From the NCBI GenBank assembly GCA_019635015.1, contig JAHCAG010000002.1:140425-204424 (forward strand): a stretch of DNA of 64,000 nt, in the 5' to 3' direction. Below, piece by piece: positions 35,085 to 43,549 of this stretch (positions within the stretch are counted from its first letter, which is position 1; the number at the start of each line of letters is the position of its first letter). The position numbers were made by a program, and so were the translations under genes. Under the pieces are notes generated by a model, which was given only the letters and a program-made list of their open reading frames with translations, did not search any database and was not told where the DNA came from. The stretch comes from Burkholderiales bacterium. GTDB lineage: Bacteria > Pseudomonadota > Gammaproteobacteria > Burkholderiales > SG8-41.

Positions 35085-35546
35085 ATGAAAGCGAAAAATT
35101 ACCTGCCCGAGGGCATGCATGGCGTCACCCCCCACCTGGTCTGCGCCGGTGCCACCGAGGCGCTGGAGTTCTACAAGAAGGCCTTCGATGCCGTGGAAAC
35201 CGTGCGTCTGCCCGGCCCCGGCGGCAAGCTGATGCACGCGGCGCTGATCATCGCCGGCTCGACGGTGATGTTCACCGACGAAATGCCCGAATGCGGCGCA
35301 AAAAGCCCGCAGACCCTGAAAGGCACTCCGGTGACGATCCACCTCTACGTGCCCGACGCCGACGCCTTTTACGCGCAGGCCGTCGCCGCCGGCGCGAAGG
35401 CGGTGATGCCGCCGGCCGACATGTTCTGGGGCGACCGCTACGGCGTGCTCGAGGATCCCTGGGGCCACAGCTGGTCGGTCGCCACCCACCGGCATGACCT
35501 GACACCGGCCGAGATCGAGGCCGCCTTCAAAAAAGCCTGCAGCTGA
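35085..35546 (+). CDS. VOC-family (glyoxalase/bleomycin-resistance-like) protein
   Basis: A 153-aa VOC protein with the paired beta-alpha-beta modules. GVTPHLVCAGATEALEFYKKAF starts the first (in the ORF at about 11-32), and VTIHLYVPDADAFYAQAVAAG and DRYGVLEDPWGHSWSVATH form the second. The HxxxxE-type metal residues of true glyoxalases are only partly visible. The ATG at 35085 has GAAAGGA upstream. It sits in the DGPF operon, 25 bp after the PhnB-like gene. Confidence 0.86.
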   Translation: MKAKNYLPEGMHGVTPHLVCAGATEALEFYKKAFDAVETVRLPGPGGKLMHAALIIAGSTVMFTDEMPECGAKSPQTLKGTPVTIHLYVPDADAFYAQAVAAGAKAVMPPADMFWGDRYGVLEDPWGHSWSVATHRHDLTPAEIEAAFKKACS

Positions 35547-35560
35547 ACCGGAGGAATCCG

Positions 35561-35944
35561 ATGAAATTCCTGTGCCTGATCTGTGCCGAGAAGGTGATGG
35601 AACAGATGGAAACCGCAGATGCCGACAGTCATTACGCGGAATATGCGAAGTTCACCGAGGACATCCGCGCCAGCGGCCACTACATCAGCTGCAACCGGCT
35701 GCTGCCGCCGTCGGAGGCCACCACGATCCGCGTGCGCAACGGCAGGGTTTCGGCCACCGACGGCCCCTGGATCGAAACCAGGGAGCAGCTCGGCGGTTAT
35801 TATCTGATCGAGGCGCGCGACCTCAATGAAGCCATCCGCATCGCGTCCCGGATACCCGGCGCGGCGCGCGGCTGTGTCGAGATCCGCCCGGTGGCCGAGG
35901 ACGAACAGACCGTCACCGCGCTCGGTTTCGACAAACATCCCTGA
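35561..35944 (+). CDS. YCII/DGPF-domain protein 2
   Basis: A 127-aa YCII protein. The signature is DGPW at 67-70, with the typical preceding ATTIRVRNGRVSAT and following IETREQLGGYYLIEARDLNEA. It contains C5, C8 and C44. It lies 14 bp after the VOC gene and 11 bp before the third YCII gene, with GGAGG at a normal distance. It is more like the following YCII protein than the first one, so this pair may be a local duplication. Confidence 0.88.
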   Translation: MKFLCLICAEKVMEQMETADADSHYAEYAKFTEDIRASGHYISCNRLLPPSEATTIRVRNGRVSATDGPWIETREQLGGYYLIEARDLNEAIRIASRIPGAARGCVEIRPVAEDEQTVTALGFDKHP

Positions 35945-35955
35945 ACGGAGCCCCG

Positions 35956-36324
35956 ATGAAATACCTGTGCCTGGTCTACCTCGACGAAAACCGCCTGCCC
36001 GAACTGGACGACGAGGACTGCGTCGCCTACGACAGCGCGATCCGCGGCAGCGGCCACTGCATCGCCTCGGAAGCACTGGAATCGGTGCAGACCGCAACCA
36101 CGGTGCGCGTGCGTAACGGCAAGGTCGCCGTCACCGACGGCCCGTTCGCGGAGACCAAGGAGCAACTCGCCGGCTTTTACATGATCGACGCAAAGGACCT
36201 CGACGAGGCGATCCGCATCGCCTCCGGCATCCCTCCGGCGCGGGTCGGCAGCATCGAAGTGCGCCCGGTGCGACCGATCCGCGAAACGGTGGCCGCCGGA
36301 CAAACCCGCAAACCCGGCGCCTGA
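35956..36324 (+). CDS. YCII/DGPF-domain protein 3
   Basis: A 122-aa YCII protein with DGPF at 61-64 and the flanking TTVRVRNGKVAVT and AETKEQLAGFYMIDAKDLDEA. The N-terminus MKYLCLVYLDENRLPE is typical of the subfamily. It is cotranscribed with the second YCII gene. Function is unknown beyond the conserved link to ECF42 sigma factors. Confidence 0.88.
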   Translation: MKYLCLVYLDENRLPELDDEDCVAYDSAIRGSGHCIASEALESVQTATTVRVRNGKVAVTDGPFAETKEQLAGFYMIDAKDLDEAIRIASGIPPARVGSIEVRPVRPIRETVAAGQTRKPGA

Positions 36325-36361
36325 GTGCCGGACATCCCCCATTTTTTCAAGGAGAACAGCA

Positions 36362-36721
36362 ATGCCCTATGTCGACGGATTCGTACTGCCGGTGCCGAAA
36401 AAGAAGGTCGAAGATTACCGCAAGCTGGCGCGCAAGGCCGGAAAGATCTGGCGCGAGCACGGCGCGCTGGACTATGTGGAATGCGTGGCCGACGACGTCA
36501 AGCCCGGGAAGTCAACCTCGTTCCCGCAAAGCGTTAAGCTGCAAAAGAACGAAACCGTGGTTTTCGCGTACATCGTCTACAAATCGCGCGCCCACCGCGA
36601 CCGCGTCAACGCGAAAGTGTTCAAGGACCCGCGCATGGACGCGATGGGTGATCCCGGCAGCATGCCCTTCGACGCCAAACGCATGTTCTGGGGCGGATTC
36701 AAGGTCATCGTCCGCGCCTGA
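36362..36721 (+). CDS. DUF1428 protein, copy 1
   Basis: A 119-aa DUF1428 protein (MPYVDGFVLPVPKKK, then the conserved ECVADDVKPGK and FAYIVYKSRAHRD motifs and MPFDAKRMFWGGF). The family is YCII-like in fold, of unknown activity. A near copy lies at 38246. By my count 17 of 119 residues differ, and the 14-nt leader CAAGGAGAACAGCA is the same in both. It lies 37 bp after the third YCII gene. Confidence 0.88.
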   Translation: MPYVDGFVLPVPKKKVEDYRKLARKAGKIWREHGALDYVECVADDVKPGKSTSFPQSVKLQKNETVVFAYIVYKSRAHRDRVNAKVFKDPRMDAMGDPGSMPFDAKRMFWGGFKVIVRA

Positions 36722-36750
36722 GTCCGGCGCCCTCTTCCGGAGACATCATC

Positions 36751-37911
36751 ATGCCCGCAGCCCGCAAAAAACCGTCCGCCACAAAACGCCGCACCACCGT
36801 CCTCGTCGCCACCCGCAAGGGCGCCTGGCTGTTACACGGCGATGCGGCGCGCAAAACCTGGAAAATCGACGGCCCGCATTTCCTCGGCCATGTCATCAGC
36901 CACCTGGTGCTAGACCCGCGCGACGGCAGGACGCTGCTCGCCGCGGCCAAGACCGGCCACCTCGGGCCGACGGTGTTCCGTTCCACCGACCGCGGCCGCA
37001 CGTGGAAGGAGGCCGCGCAGCCGCCCGCTTTTGCGAAGGCGGCCGACGGCGACGGCCGCTCCGTCGACCACACCTTCTGGCTGACGCCCGGCCCGGCCTC
37101 CGAACCGGATGTCTGGTACGCCGGCACCAGCCCGCAGGGGCTGTTCCGCTCCATCGACGGCGGCGTGAACTGGAAACCGTACTCGAACATCAACGACGAT
37201 CCGCAGTTCCGCGCATGGATGGGCACGGCCCAGGACGGCACGCCCGACGGCCCCAAGCTGCATTCGGTGATCGTCGATCCGCGCGACGCGCGCCATCTCT
37301 ACATCGGCATGTCCGGCGGCGGCGTGCATGAATCGGCCGATGGCGGTCGCACCTGGAAGACGCTGATCAAGGGGCTGGACGTGGTCGAGGGTTTCGGTTT
37401 CGATCCGCTGCAGCCGACTTTCCACGACCCGCACTGCATCAGGATGTGCCCGTCCAACCCCGACCGGCTCTACCAGCAGAACCACTGCGGCATCTACCGC
37501 CTCGACCGTCCCTCGGACACCTGGGTGCGCATCGGCAGGTCGATGCCCAAATCCGTCGGCGACATCGGCTTCCCGCTGGTCGTGCATCCGCGCGATGACA
37601 ATCGCGCCTGGGTGTTCCCGATGGATGGCAGCGGCGTATGGCCGCGCACCAGCCCCGGCGGCAAACCCGCCGCCTACGGCACGAAGAACGGCGGCAGGAC
37701 CTGGCAGCGCCTCGACGCCGGACTACCGAAGTCGCAGGCCTGGTGGACGGTCAAGCGCCAGGCCATGTGCGCGGACAACGCGGAATCGCCGGCGCTTTAT
37801 TTCGGCACCACCAGCGGTGAACTGTGGATGGGGCGCGACGGCGGCAGACGCTGGAACTGCATCGCGCGCCACCTGCCGGAAATCTACGCCGTCGAAACGG
37901 CGGAACTGTAA
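36751..37911 (+). CDS. BNR/sialidase-like beta-propeller protein
   Basis: A 386-aa protein of BNR (Asp-box) repeats: STDRGRTWKE, SIDGGVNWKP, SADGGRTWKT, KNGGRTWQRL and RDGGRRWNC are successive repeat motifs. It starts with a basic tail (ARKKPSATKRR) and has no signal peptide, so it is cytoplasmic and unlikely to be a true sialidase. Such glycosyl-hydrolase-like propellers are often annotated next to MoaD/ThiS genes, as here with a 6-bp gap. Its partner or substrate is unknown. Confidence 0.8.
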   Translation: MPAARKKPSATKRRTTVLVATRKGAWLLHGDAARKTWKIDGPHFLGHVISHLVLDPRDGRTLLAAAKTGHLGPTVFRSTDRGRTWKEAAQPPAFAKAADGDGRSVDHTFWLTPGPASEPDVWYAGTSPQGLFRSIDGGVNWKPYSNINDDPQFRAWMGTAQDGTPDGPKLHSVIVDPRDARHLYIGMSGGGVHESADGGRTWKTLIKGLDVVEGFGFDPLQPTFHDPHCIRMCPSNPDRLYQQNHCGIYRLDRPSDTWVRIGRSMPKSVGDIGFPLVVHPRDDNRAWVFPMDGSGVWPRTSPGGKPAAYGTKNGGRTWQRLDAGLPKSQAWWTVKRQAMCADNAESPALYFGTTSGELWMGRDGGRRWNCIARHLPEIYAVETAEL

Positions 37912-37917
37912 GCCACG

Positions 37918-38175
37918 ATGAAGGTGCTGATCCCCAGCGCTCTGCGTTCGTACACCCAAAGCAGCCGCGCCGAGGCGCGCGGCGCGACGCTCGGCGAACT
38001 GCTCGCCGACCTCGACCGGCAGTACGAAGGCATCCGCTTCCGCATGGTCGACGAACAGGACCGCATCCGCCGCCACATCCGCATCTTCGTCAACGGCACG
38101 CAGGTCACCGACCTCGCGCTACCGCTGGCGCACAGCGACGAAGTGATCATCGCGCAGGCACTGTCCGGCGGCTAG
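37918..38175 (+). CDS. MoaD/ThiS-family ubiquitin-like protein
   Basis: An 85-aa beta-grasp protein ending in the diglycine (ALSGG) needed for adenylation and thiocarboxylate or isopeptide chemistry. Internal motifs HIRIFVNGTQVTD and LAHSDEVIIAQALSGG match the MoaD/ThiS fold. No E1-like (MoeB/ThiF) gene is in the window, so it would need an enzyme encoded elsewhere. It starts 6 bp after the BNR gene and is probably cotranslated. Confidence 0.87.
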   Translation: MKVLIPSALRSYTQSSRAEARGATLGELLADLDRQYEGIRFRMVDEQDRIRRHIRIFVNGTQVTDLALPLAHSDEVIIAQALSGG

Positions 38176-38245
38176 ACGGCTGGCAGCAGCGCCGAAATCA
38201 GCATACTCGGACATTTTGAACCGTAACAAGCCAAGGAGAACAGCA

Positions 38246-38605
38246 ATGCCCTACGTCGATGGATTCGTACTGCCGGTGCCGAAGAAAAAGATCGGGGCCT
38301 ATCGCAGCATCGCGCGCAAGGCCGGGAAAATATGGCGCGAACATGGCGCACTCGACTACATGGAATGCGTCGCCGACGACGTCAAGCCGGGAAAACTCAC
38401 GTCCTTCCCGCAGAGCGTGAAGCTGAAGTCCGGCGAAACCGTGGTCTTCGCCTACATCGTCTACAAGTCGCGCGCCCACCGCGACCGCGTCAACGCCAAG
38501 GTGATGAAGGATCCACGTATGGACGCGATGGGTGACATCAAAGACATGCCCTTCGACGTCAAACGCATGTTCTGGGGCGGCTTCAAGACCCTGGTTCGCG
38601 CCTGA
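38246..38605 (+). CDS. DUF1428 protein, copy 2
   Basis: A 119-aa paralogue of the protein at 36362, with identical N- and C-terminal motifs and about 86% identity by my own count. The ATG at 38246 is preferred to an upstream in-frame ATG because it keeps the shared leader and family start. It lies 70 bp after the MoaD-like gene. The gap holds no TGTCGA promoter copy. Confidence 0.87.
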   Translation: MPYVDGFVLPVPKKKIGAYRSIARKAGKIWREHGALDYMECVADDVKPGKLTSFPQSVKLKSGETVVFAYIVYKSRAHRDRVNAKVMKDPRMDAMGDIKDMPFDVKRMFWGGFKTLVRA

Positions 38606-38635
38606 ACGGCGGCGCTGCGCCCGCCGCCCGGCCCT

Positions 38636-40363
38636 TCAGCCGGCCTTCCGGCGCAGGCGCAGGCCGACGCGGTGCACCCTGCCCTCTTCGATCTCGCGAA
38701 CGACCAGCTGCGCATGCCCCAGGTCGGCACGATCCCCGACCACGGCGCGGCCGCGGAACATCCGCGACAGGTAATCCGCCAGCGTCATGCTCCCTGCCCC
38801 ATCGGGAATGTCGATGCCGTAGGCCATGCCAAGGTCGGCCATCACCGCGTCGCCATTGAGCACAAAGTCGCCGAAGTAACGGTGCTCTTCCAGCCGGTCG
38901 GGCTCCTGGTGGGGATCGAAGAGCTTGCCGAGGTAGGACAGGTTTTTCGGCTGGGCAAGGATGTAGACATGGTCCCCCGGCGCGAACTTCAGCCCGGGAG
39001 CCATGAACTGCGGATCGCCATCACGCATGACCGTCACGATCTGCGCGCGATCCGACAGATTCAGTTCCGCCAGCCCGCGGCCCGCGATCTGGCTGCCCGC
39101 CCTGACCTCGTAGCCGAGGATTTCGTGCTCGTAATGGCCCGGCGCATCCAGGCTGACCCTTTGCTGGGGCTCCACGGCCGGCGGCACTTCCAGGCGCAGC
39201 CAGCGCGCGGCGGCGGCGATGGTCCAGCCCTGGAGCAGCAGCGACACCAGCACGATGAAGAACGCCACATTGAAATACAGCCGCGCGTGTTCGGTGCCGT
39301 AAATCAGCGGAAACAGGGCCAGCACGACCGGCACCGCGCCGCGCAGTCCGACCCAGCTGATGAACAGCTGTTCGCGCCAGGGCAGGCGGAAGGGCAGCAG
39401 CCCGACCACCACCGCGGCCGGGCGCGCAACCAGCATCAGGAATGCGGCAATCGCCAGCGCCGGTCCGGCAACGGCGATCAGGTCGCTGGGCGTCGCCAGC
39501 AACCCGAGGATCACGAACATCACGATCTGGCTCAGCCAGGCCATTCCGTCATGCACCCGCAGTATGTTCTGCGCCGACTGCAGCTTCGAGTTGCCGAGCA
39601 CCAGTCCGGCCATGAATATCGCCAGAAAACCGCTGCCGCCGAGCTGCGCGGTCGCGGCGAAAATGATCAGCCCGCCCGACACCGCCAGCAGAGGATAGAG
39701 GCCGCTCGCCAGCTTCAGGCGGTTGATCAGCCAGACCAGCATCCGGCCGCCGCCCAGCCCCAGCACCGCGCCGATGCCGAATTGCTGCAGCAGCGACAGC
39801 AGGACGGTGGCCTCGAATCCCGATTGGCCTGCGGCGAGCAACCCGATGACGGTCATCGTCAGGAAAATGGCCATCGGATCGTTGCTGGCGGACTCTATTT
39901 CCAGCGTCGCCGCGACCCGCTCCTTCAGCGACAGCCCCGCGTTGCGCAGCAGCGAAAAAACCGCCGCCGCGTCGGTCGAGCCGACGATGGCGCCGACCAG
40001 CAGACCCTGCAGCCAATGAAGTTTCAGAACCCAGGCGGCAAACATGCCGACCAGCCCCGCGGTGACGACCACGCCCAGCGTGGCGAGACTCACTGCCGGC
40101 CACAAGGCCACGCGGAAGGTTTCGCGGCGGGTGCGCATGCCGCCGTCGAAGATGATCACGGCGAGCGCCACCGTGCCGATCTTGTATGCTGTCTCGACAT
40201 CATCGAAGCGGATGCCACCCGGCCCCTGTTCGCCGGCGAGCATGCCCAGCAGCAGGAAGACGAACAGCAGCGGTGCGCCGAGCCTTGAGGAGATATCGCT
40301 GGCAACGATGCTGATCAGCAGGATCAGCGCACCGACGAGAATGGCAAGATTCCAGTATTCCAT
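38636..40363 (-). CDS. nhaP2: K+/H+ (CPA1) antiporter with RCK domain, NhaP2/CvrA-like
   Basis: A 575-aa membrane antiporter. Residues 1-390 form 12-13 helices with the CPA1 features GTVALAVIIFDGGMRT, GSTDAAAVFSLLR, ESASNDPMAIFLT (ND motif) and the WVGLRGAVPVVLA helix. A TrkA-C/RCK_C domain follows (about 410-485), and then a transporter-associated acidic domain (about 490-575). This layout matches NhaP2/CvrA, which expels K+ and protects against swelling and overload. It is convergent with the DUF1428 gene 30 bp away. It has its own upstream region. Confidence 0.9.
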   Translation of the reverse strand: MEYWNLAILVGALILLISIVASDISSRLGAPLLFVFLLLGMLAGEQGPGGIRFDDVETAYKIGTVALAVIIFDGGMRTRRETFRVALWPAVSLATLGVVVTAGLVGMFAAWVLKLHWLQGLLVGAIVGSTDAAAVFSLLRNAGLSLKERVAATLEIESASNDPMAIFLTMTVIGLLAAGQSGFEATVLLSLLQQFGIGAVLGLGGGRMLVWLINRLKLASGLYPLLAVSGGLIIFAATAQLGGSGFLAIFMAGLVLGNSKLQSAQNILRVHDGMAWLSQIVMFVILGLLATPSDLIAVAGPALAIAAFLMLVARPAAVVVGLLPFRLPWREQLFISWVGLRGAVPVVLALFPLIYGTEHARLYFNVAFFIVLVSLLLQGWTIAAAARWLRLEVPPAVEPQQRVSLDAPGHYEHEILGYEVRAGSQIAGRGLAELNLSDRAQIVTVMRDGDPQFMAPGLKFAPGDHVYILAQPKNLSYLGKLFDPHQEPDRLEEHRYFGDFVLNGDAVMADLGMAYGIDIPDGAGSMTLADYLSRMFRGRAVVGDRADLGHAQLVVREIEEGRVHRVGLRLRRKAG

Positions 40364-40433
40364 CCTTGGAACATACCAGAATCAGTTTTGGACCGTCCGC
40401 GCGGACAGCCCCGGGGGTTTCAGCTCCCCGCTG

Positions 40434-40742
40434 TCAGTTCCCGGATTTCGGGTCCGTATGGCGCCAGATGCGGCGCAACTGGCTGCAGATCTGCCACAGC
40501 ATCAGGCCGCGATGCATCCAGACGCCGCCGAGCCGCGGCCGCAGCAGCACCGCCACCACGCCCGCCCCGGCAAGCAGCGCCGGATAACGGCGGAAATAGC
40601 GGTACACCGCGATGCTGCGGTCAGCCAGTGCAAGCCGCGGTTTCCATTGCGTCATCTCCTGCTCAAGGACAAAACGCTGCGCGGCCGCCTGCGACACCAG
40701 CCAGCGGCGGCGCTCGGCGATGCGTTCCAGTTCCACGCTCAT
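40434..40742 (-). CDS. YqjK-like membrane protein
   Basis: A 102-aa basic protein with one weak hydrophobic segment (about 53-66). It begins with a coiled-coil-like ERIAERRRWLVSQAAAQR. It is the third gene of a set resembling E. coli yqjD-yqjE-yqjK and overlaps the YqjE-like gene by 4 bp. Function is unknown. Assignment rests mainly on position and size. Confidence 0.65.
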   Translation of the reverse strand: MSVELERIAERRRWLVSQAAAQRFVLEQEMTQWKPRLALADRSIAVYRYFRRYPALLAGAGVVAVLLRPRLGGVWMHRGLMLWQICSQLRRIWRHTDPKSGN

Positions 40743-41134
40743 CGTCCCGATCCCAGATGCTCGCGGTCCTTCGCCAGCTCGGCGATGCTGGCCTCGAATA
40801 ACCGCGGCTTGTTGCGCAGCCGCTGCAGGGCCAGCCCGCCGATCCAGCCGCCCGCCGCCAGGAACAGCACAGTCAGGGTGCCCAGTGCGGCAAGGCGATG
40901 GGTGTCCCAGAACAGCACCACGACCAGCAGCGTCAGCAGCAGCACGCCGACGCCGACGCCGACGCAGAACAGCGCAACCAGCGACAACAGCAGGATTGAA
41001 CCCAGTCGCGAGCGCTCCTCGGCAATGTCCGTGGACAGCAGTTCGAGCCGGGTCTGCAGGATGGAGGCGAACGTCACCCCCAGCGTCTTCAGCGACGCAA
41101 ACAGGCCCTCCGGCGAAGCCTGGGGTTCAGCCAT
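40739..41134 (-). CDS. YqjE-like (holin-X/phage-holin family) membrane protein
   Basis: A 131-aa protein with two closely spaced transmembrane helices (about 45-70 and 82-102) and charged cytoplasmic ends. It matches the YqjE / Actinobact_holin_X family, which is not a phage lysis protein. It is the middle gene of the yqjDEK-like set, 8 bp after the YqjD-like gene and overlapping the YqjK-like gene by 4 bp. Confidence 0.78.
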   Translation of the reverse strand: MAEPQASPEGLFASLKTLGVTFASILQTRLELLSTDIAEERSRLGSILLLSLVALFCVGVGVGVLLLTLLVVVLFWDTHRLAALGTLTVLFLAAGGWIGGLALQRLRNKPRLFEASIAELAKDREHLGSGR

Positions 41135-41142
41135 GCCGGGAA

Positions 41143-41469
41143 TCAGCGCCGGCCGATCAGCAGGCCAATCACGAGACCGACCCCGGCGGCAACACCGACG
41201 GCATGCCAGGGATGGTCATGCACGTATTCATCGGTCGCCCTCGCCGCGGCCTTGGTCTTCAGCAGCAGCTCCTCTTCGGCGTCGAGCATTTTCTCCTTCG
41301 CCACCTTCAGCGACTGCTCGACGCGGTTGCGCACGGCGGCCAGCGCTTCGCCGCCCTGTCCGGCCGACGCTTTCAGCAGCGCCTCGGCGTCGGCAACGAC
41401 GACCTTGAAATCGCTGATCAGTTTTTCCTTGGTGACCTCGGGGGTGGTGTTTCCGCTTGCGGTATTCAC
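41143..41469 (-). CDS. YqjD/ElaB-family (DUF883) membrane-anchored protein
   Basis: A 108-aa protein with a long amphipathic coiled-coil (about 12-85) and one C-terminal transmembrane segment (AVGVAAGVGLVIGLLIGRR). This is the DUF883 plan of ElaB/YqjD. E. coli YqjD is a stationary-phase inner-membrane protein that binds ribosomes. It heads the yqjDEK-like set. The 239 bp upstream, to 41708, hold no other feature I can support. Confidence 0.85.
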   Translation of the reverse strand: MNTASGNTTPEVTKEKLISDFKVVVADAEALLKASAGQGGEALAAVRNRVEQSLKVAKEKMLDAEEELLLKTKAAARATDEYVHDHPWHAVGVAAGVGLVIGLLIGRR

Positions 41470-41708
41470 GGGTGGATCCCTTTCATGACAGACATGGACA
41501 AGAGGACGGCAGCTGCCGGTGCCTGAACGATAACATCATCGTCACGGGCAGCCCAAACCGTCCGGCCTGGATATATGACCGCGAAATACAGATGAAGTGC
41601 CCGCAGCCGTTTTTCAAGCCCGGCGCAGGGCTGCCAGCCGGGCCAGCCACGTTCCGCCCGCCGCGGCGCACATCCTGCAGCAAAAGCATTCCCAAAAGAA
41701 CCCGCGGC

Positions 41709-42656
41709 CTAGCCGGGGGATTCCCGCATCGTGCGGTTGCGGCCGGCTCCTTTTGCCGCATACAGGGCCACATCAGCCCTTTTCAGCACATCATCCGGCG
41801 ACTTGTCTTCGGATCCGAGCGCGGCAACCCCGAAACTGGCCGTGAACTTGATGATGTCCTCGCCTTCAATCAGCTCCTGTGCCATGACACACCGCCGCAA
41901 GCGCTCGGCGAGCAGGAATGCGCCATCCAAGTTGGTATCAGGCATCAGGACAGCAAACTCCTCGCCACCGACACGTGCCAACAGATCGACCTCCCGCAAC
42001 TCCGCCTGTACACTTTCGCAGAGTTTCTTTAATACCTTATCGCCCGCTGCATGCCCCCAGCGGTCATTGATGCGCTTGAAGTGGTCGATATCGAGCATGA
42101 CAACAGACAGGTCTCGCCCAAAGCGGCGAGCCCGTAAAAACTCGCCGCTCGCGCGATAATCAAAGCATCGGCGATTCGCAACCCCGGTCAACGGATCCAG
42201 CTGCGACATTTCCAGCAGCGCATCTTGTATCTTCTTGTGCTCCGTAATATCCCGGAAAAACCACACGCGCCCGAGGTACCGATTTTGTTCTCCCCACAAT
42301 GCCCGGGAATTCCGCTCAAGAGTGCGGCCGTCTTTCATTGCAATCTCGCATTTTTCCTCGATCTGGGGATTTGCATACAACTCTTCGACTCGCCACCGGA
42401 AGCCCTCGGGATCGCTGACCAGTTCCAGCGCCCGCGAAAGGAGTAACCACTCGGATTTTGATGTAAGCACCCCGCCATGGTCCCCGGGAATTTCATCGGA
42501 AGAAATGCCGAACACCTCGAAAAAGCGCTGATTGTGGGCAACAATCATTTCGCGATCGTCCACGACGAGTATGCCGTCCGGAGAGGCCTCGTAGATCGCA
42601 GTAATCAGCGAGCGTTCAAACTCGCTGTCGAGCCCGGTTTTTGGCGTCTTTGCCAT
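41709..42656 (-). CDS. PAS-GGEEF diguanylate cyclase
   Basis: A 315-aa cytoplasmic cyclase. A PAS/PAC domain (about 15-145, with ILVVDDREMIVAHNQRFFEVF and WFFRDITEHKK) leads into a GGDEF domain (about 150-310). The active site reads GGEEF (LARVGGEEFAVLMP), which is catalytically competent. The RxxD site (REVD) lies five residues before it. The ATG at 42656 is preferred over an in-frame TTG 24 bp upstream. It is less GC-rich than its neighbours. No partner genes are adjacent. Confidence 0.88.
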   Translation of the reverse strand: MAKTPKTGLDSEFERSLITAIYEASPDGILVVDDREMIVAHNQRFFEVFGISSDEIPGDHGGVLTSKSEWLLLSRALELVSDPEGFRWRVEELYANPQIEEKCEIAMKDGRTLERNSRALWGEQNRYLGRVWFFRDITEHKKIQDALLEMSQLDPLTGVANRRCFDYRASGEFLRARRFGRDLSVVMLDIDHFKRINDRWGHAAGDKVLKKLCESVQAELREVDLLARVGGEEFAVLMPDTNLDGAFLLAERLRRCVMAQELIEGEDIIKFTASFGVAALGSEDKSPDDVLKRADVALYAAKGAGRNRTMRESPG

Positions 42657-42751
42657 TGTCTCTTCTCTAGCAATGCGCAAATAATTCTCTTGTCAGTTTA
42701 TTGCTTTATCGACGGTAAAAAAACCTGGGACGAACATTTTCGTAGGCATGC

Positions 42752-43465
42752 TTAACTGCGTAACCGCGCCAGCCGGGCGAGGCCGAACTGGGTGAAAGCG
42801 AGCCCGCCCAGCACCGGCACCAGCAGGTTGACCACCGGCACATAGAGCAGCAGCGAGACCAGGATGCCCAGCAGGAACAGGTCGCCGCGGGATTCGCGCA
42901 CCAGCCGCGCAAATTCCCCGCGGCTGGCGTGTTCAGCCAGCGCGTCGTAGCGGAACAGGCGCTGGGCCAGCCAGGCCGAGGTCAGCAGCGGCGCCAGCAC
43001 CGCCCCGATGCCGGTCAGCCACAGCGGTAGCGTGAATATCCACAGCAGCGCAAACACGGCAATGCCGGTTGCGGCATTGACGAGGCTGCCGGCCAGCGTG
43101 CCGCCCTCGGCGCGGGCGAGTTCCGGGTAATGGCGTTCAGCGACGAAGCGGACAATCACCGGCATCGCGAAAATTTCGGTCATCAGCAGCGCGGTGACGT
43201 AGATTGCCGGCAGCAGCCCCACCAGCACCAGGAAAGACGCCGTGTAGTCGATGACCCACATCGCGCTCCAGCCCTGCAGCCAGCCGGCGACCGTGGTCGA
43301 GGCCATCGCGGCGGCGATGCCGCCGGTCCAGCTGCTCCAGAACAGCCACGCCAGCACCGTCCACAGCAGCACGCTGCCGAGCATCGGCAGGAACACGATG
43401 GCGACGATCCGCGGATCGAAGAGGTTGCGCGCGGCGCGGGTGATCGCGGTGATGACATCCTGCAT
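42752..43465 (-). CDS. EI24-domain (CysZ-like) membrane protein
   Basis: A 237-aa polytopic protein of the EI24/CysZ family, with about four long hydrophobic segments (about 18-50, 65-95, 130-160, 195-215). E. coli CysZ is a sulfate channel; many betaproteobacterial EI24 proteins are uncharacterised. It is divergent from pgi with 84 bp between starts and has no cysteine-synthesis genes near it, so sulfate transport is only a possibility. Confidence 0.75.
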   Translation of the reverse strand: MQDVITAITRAARNLFDPRIVAIVFLPMLGSVLLWTVLAWLFWSSWTGGIAAAMASTTVAGWLQGWSAMWVIDYTASFLVLVGLLPAIYVTALLMTEIFAMPVIVRFVAERHYPELARAEGGTLAGSLVNAATGIAVFALLWIFTLPLWLTGIGAVLAPLLTSAWLAQRLFRYDALAEHASRGEFARLVRESRGDLFLLGILVSLLLYVPVVNLLVPVLGGLAFTQFGLARLARLRS

Positions 43466-43549
43466 CAGCGAAAGCTCCGGAGCATGAGGCCCCTGTGGCC
43501 TGAAAGTGGCCTATTGTAAACGCCGCGATGGCAACAGCCTCGGGGTACA

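Noticed and set aside
40739..41134. Phage holin gene as sign of a prophage
   Set aside because: The family name is misleading; it is a YqjE-like gene in a yqjDEK-like set and no phage genes are near.
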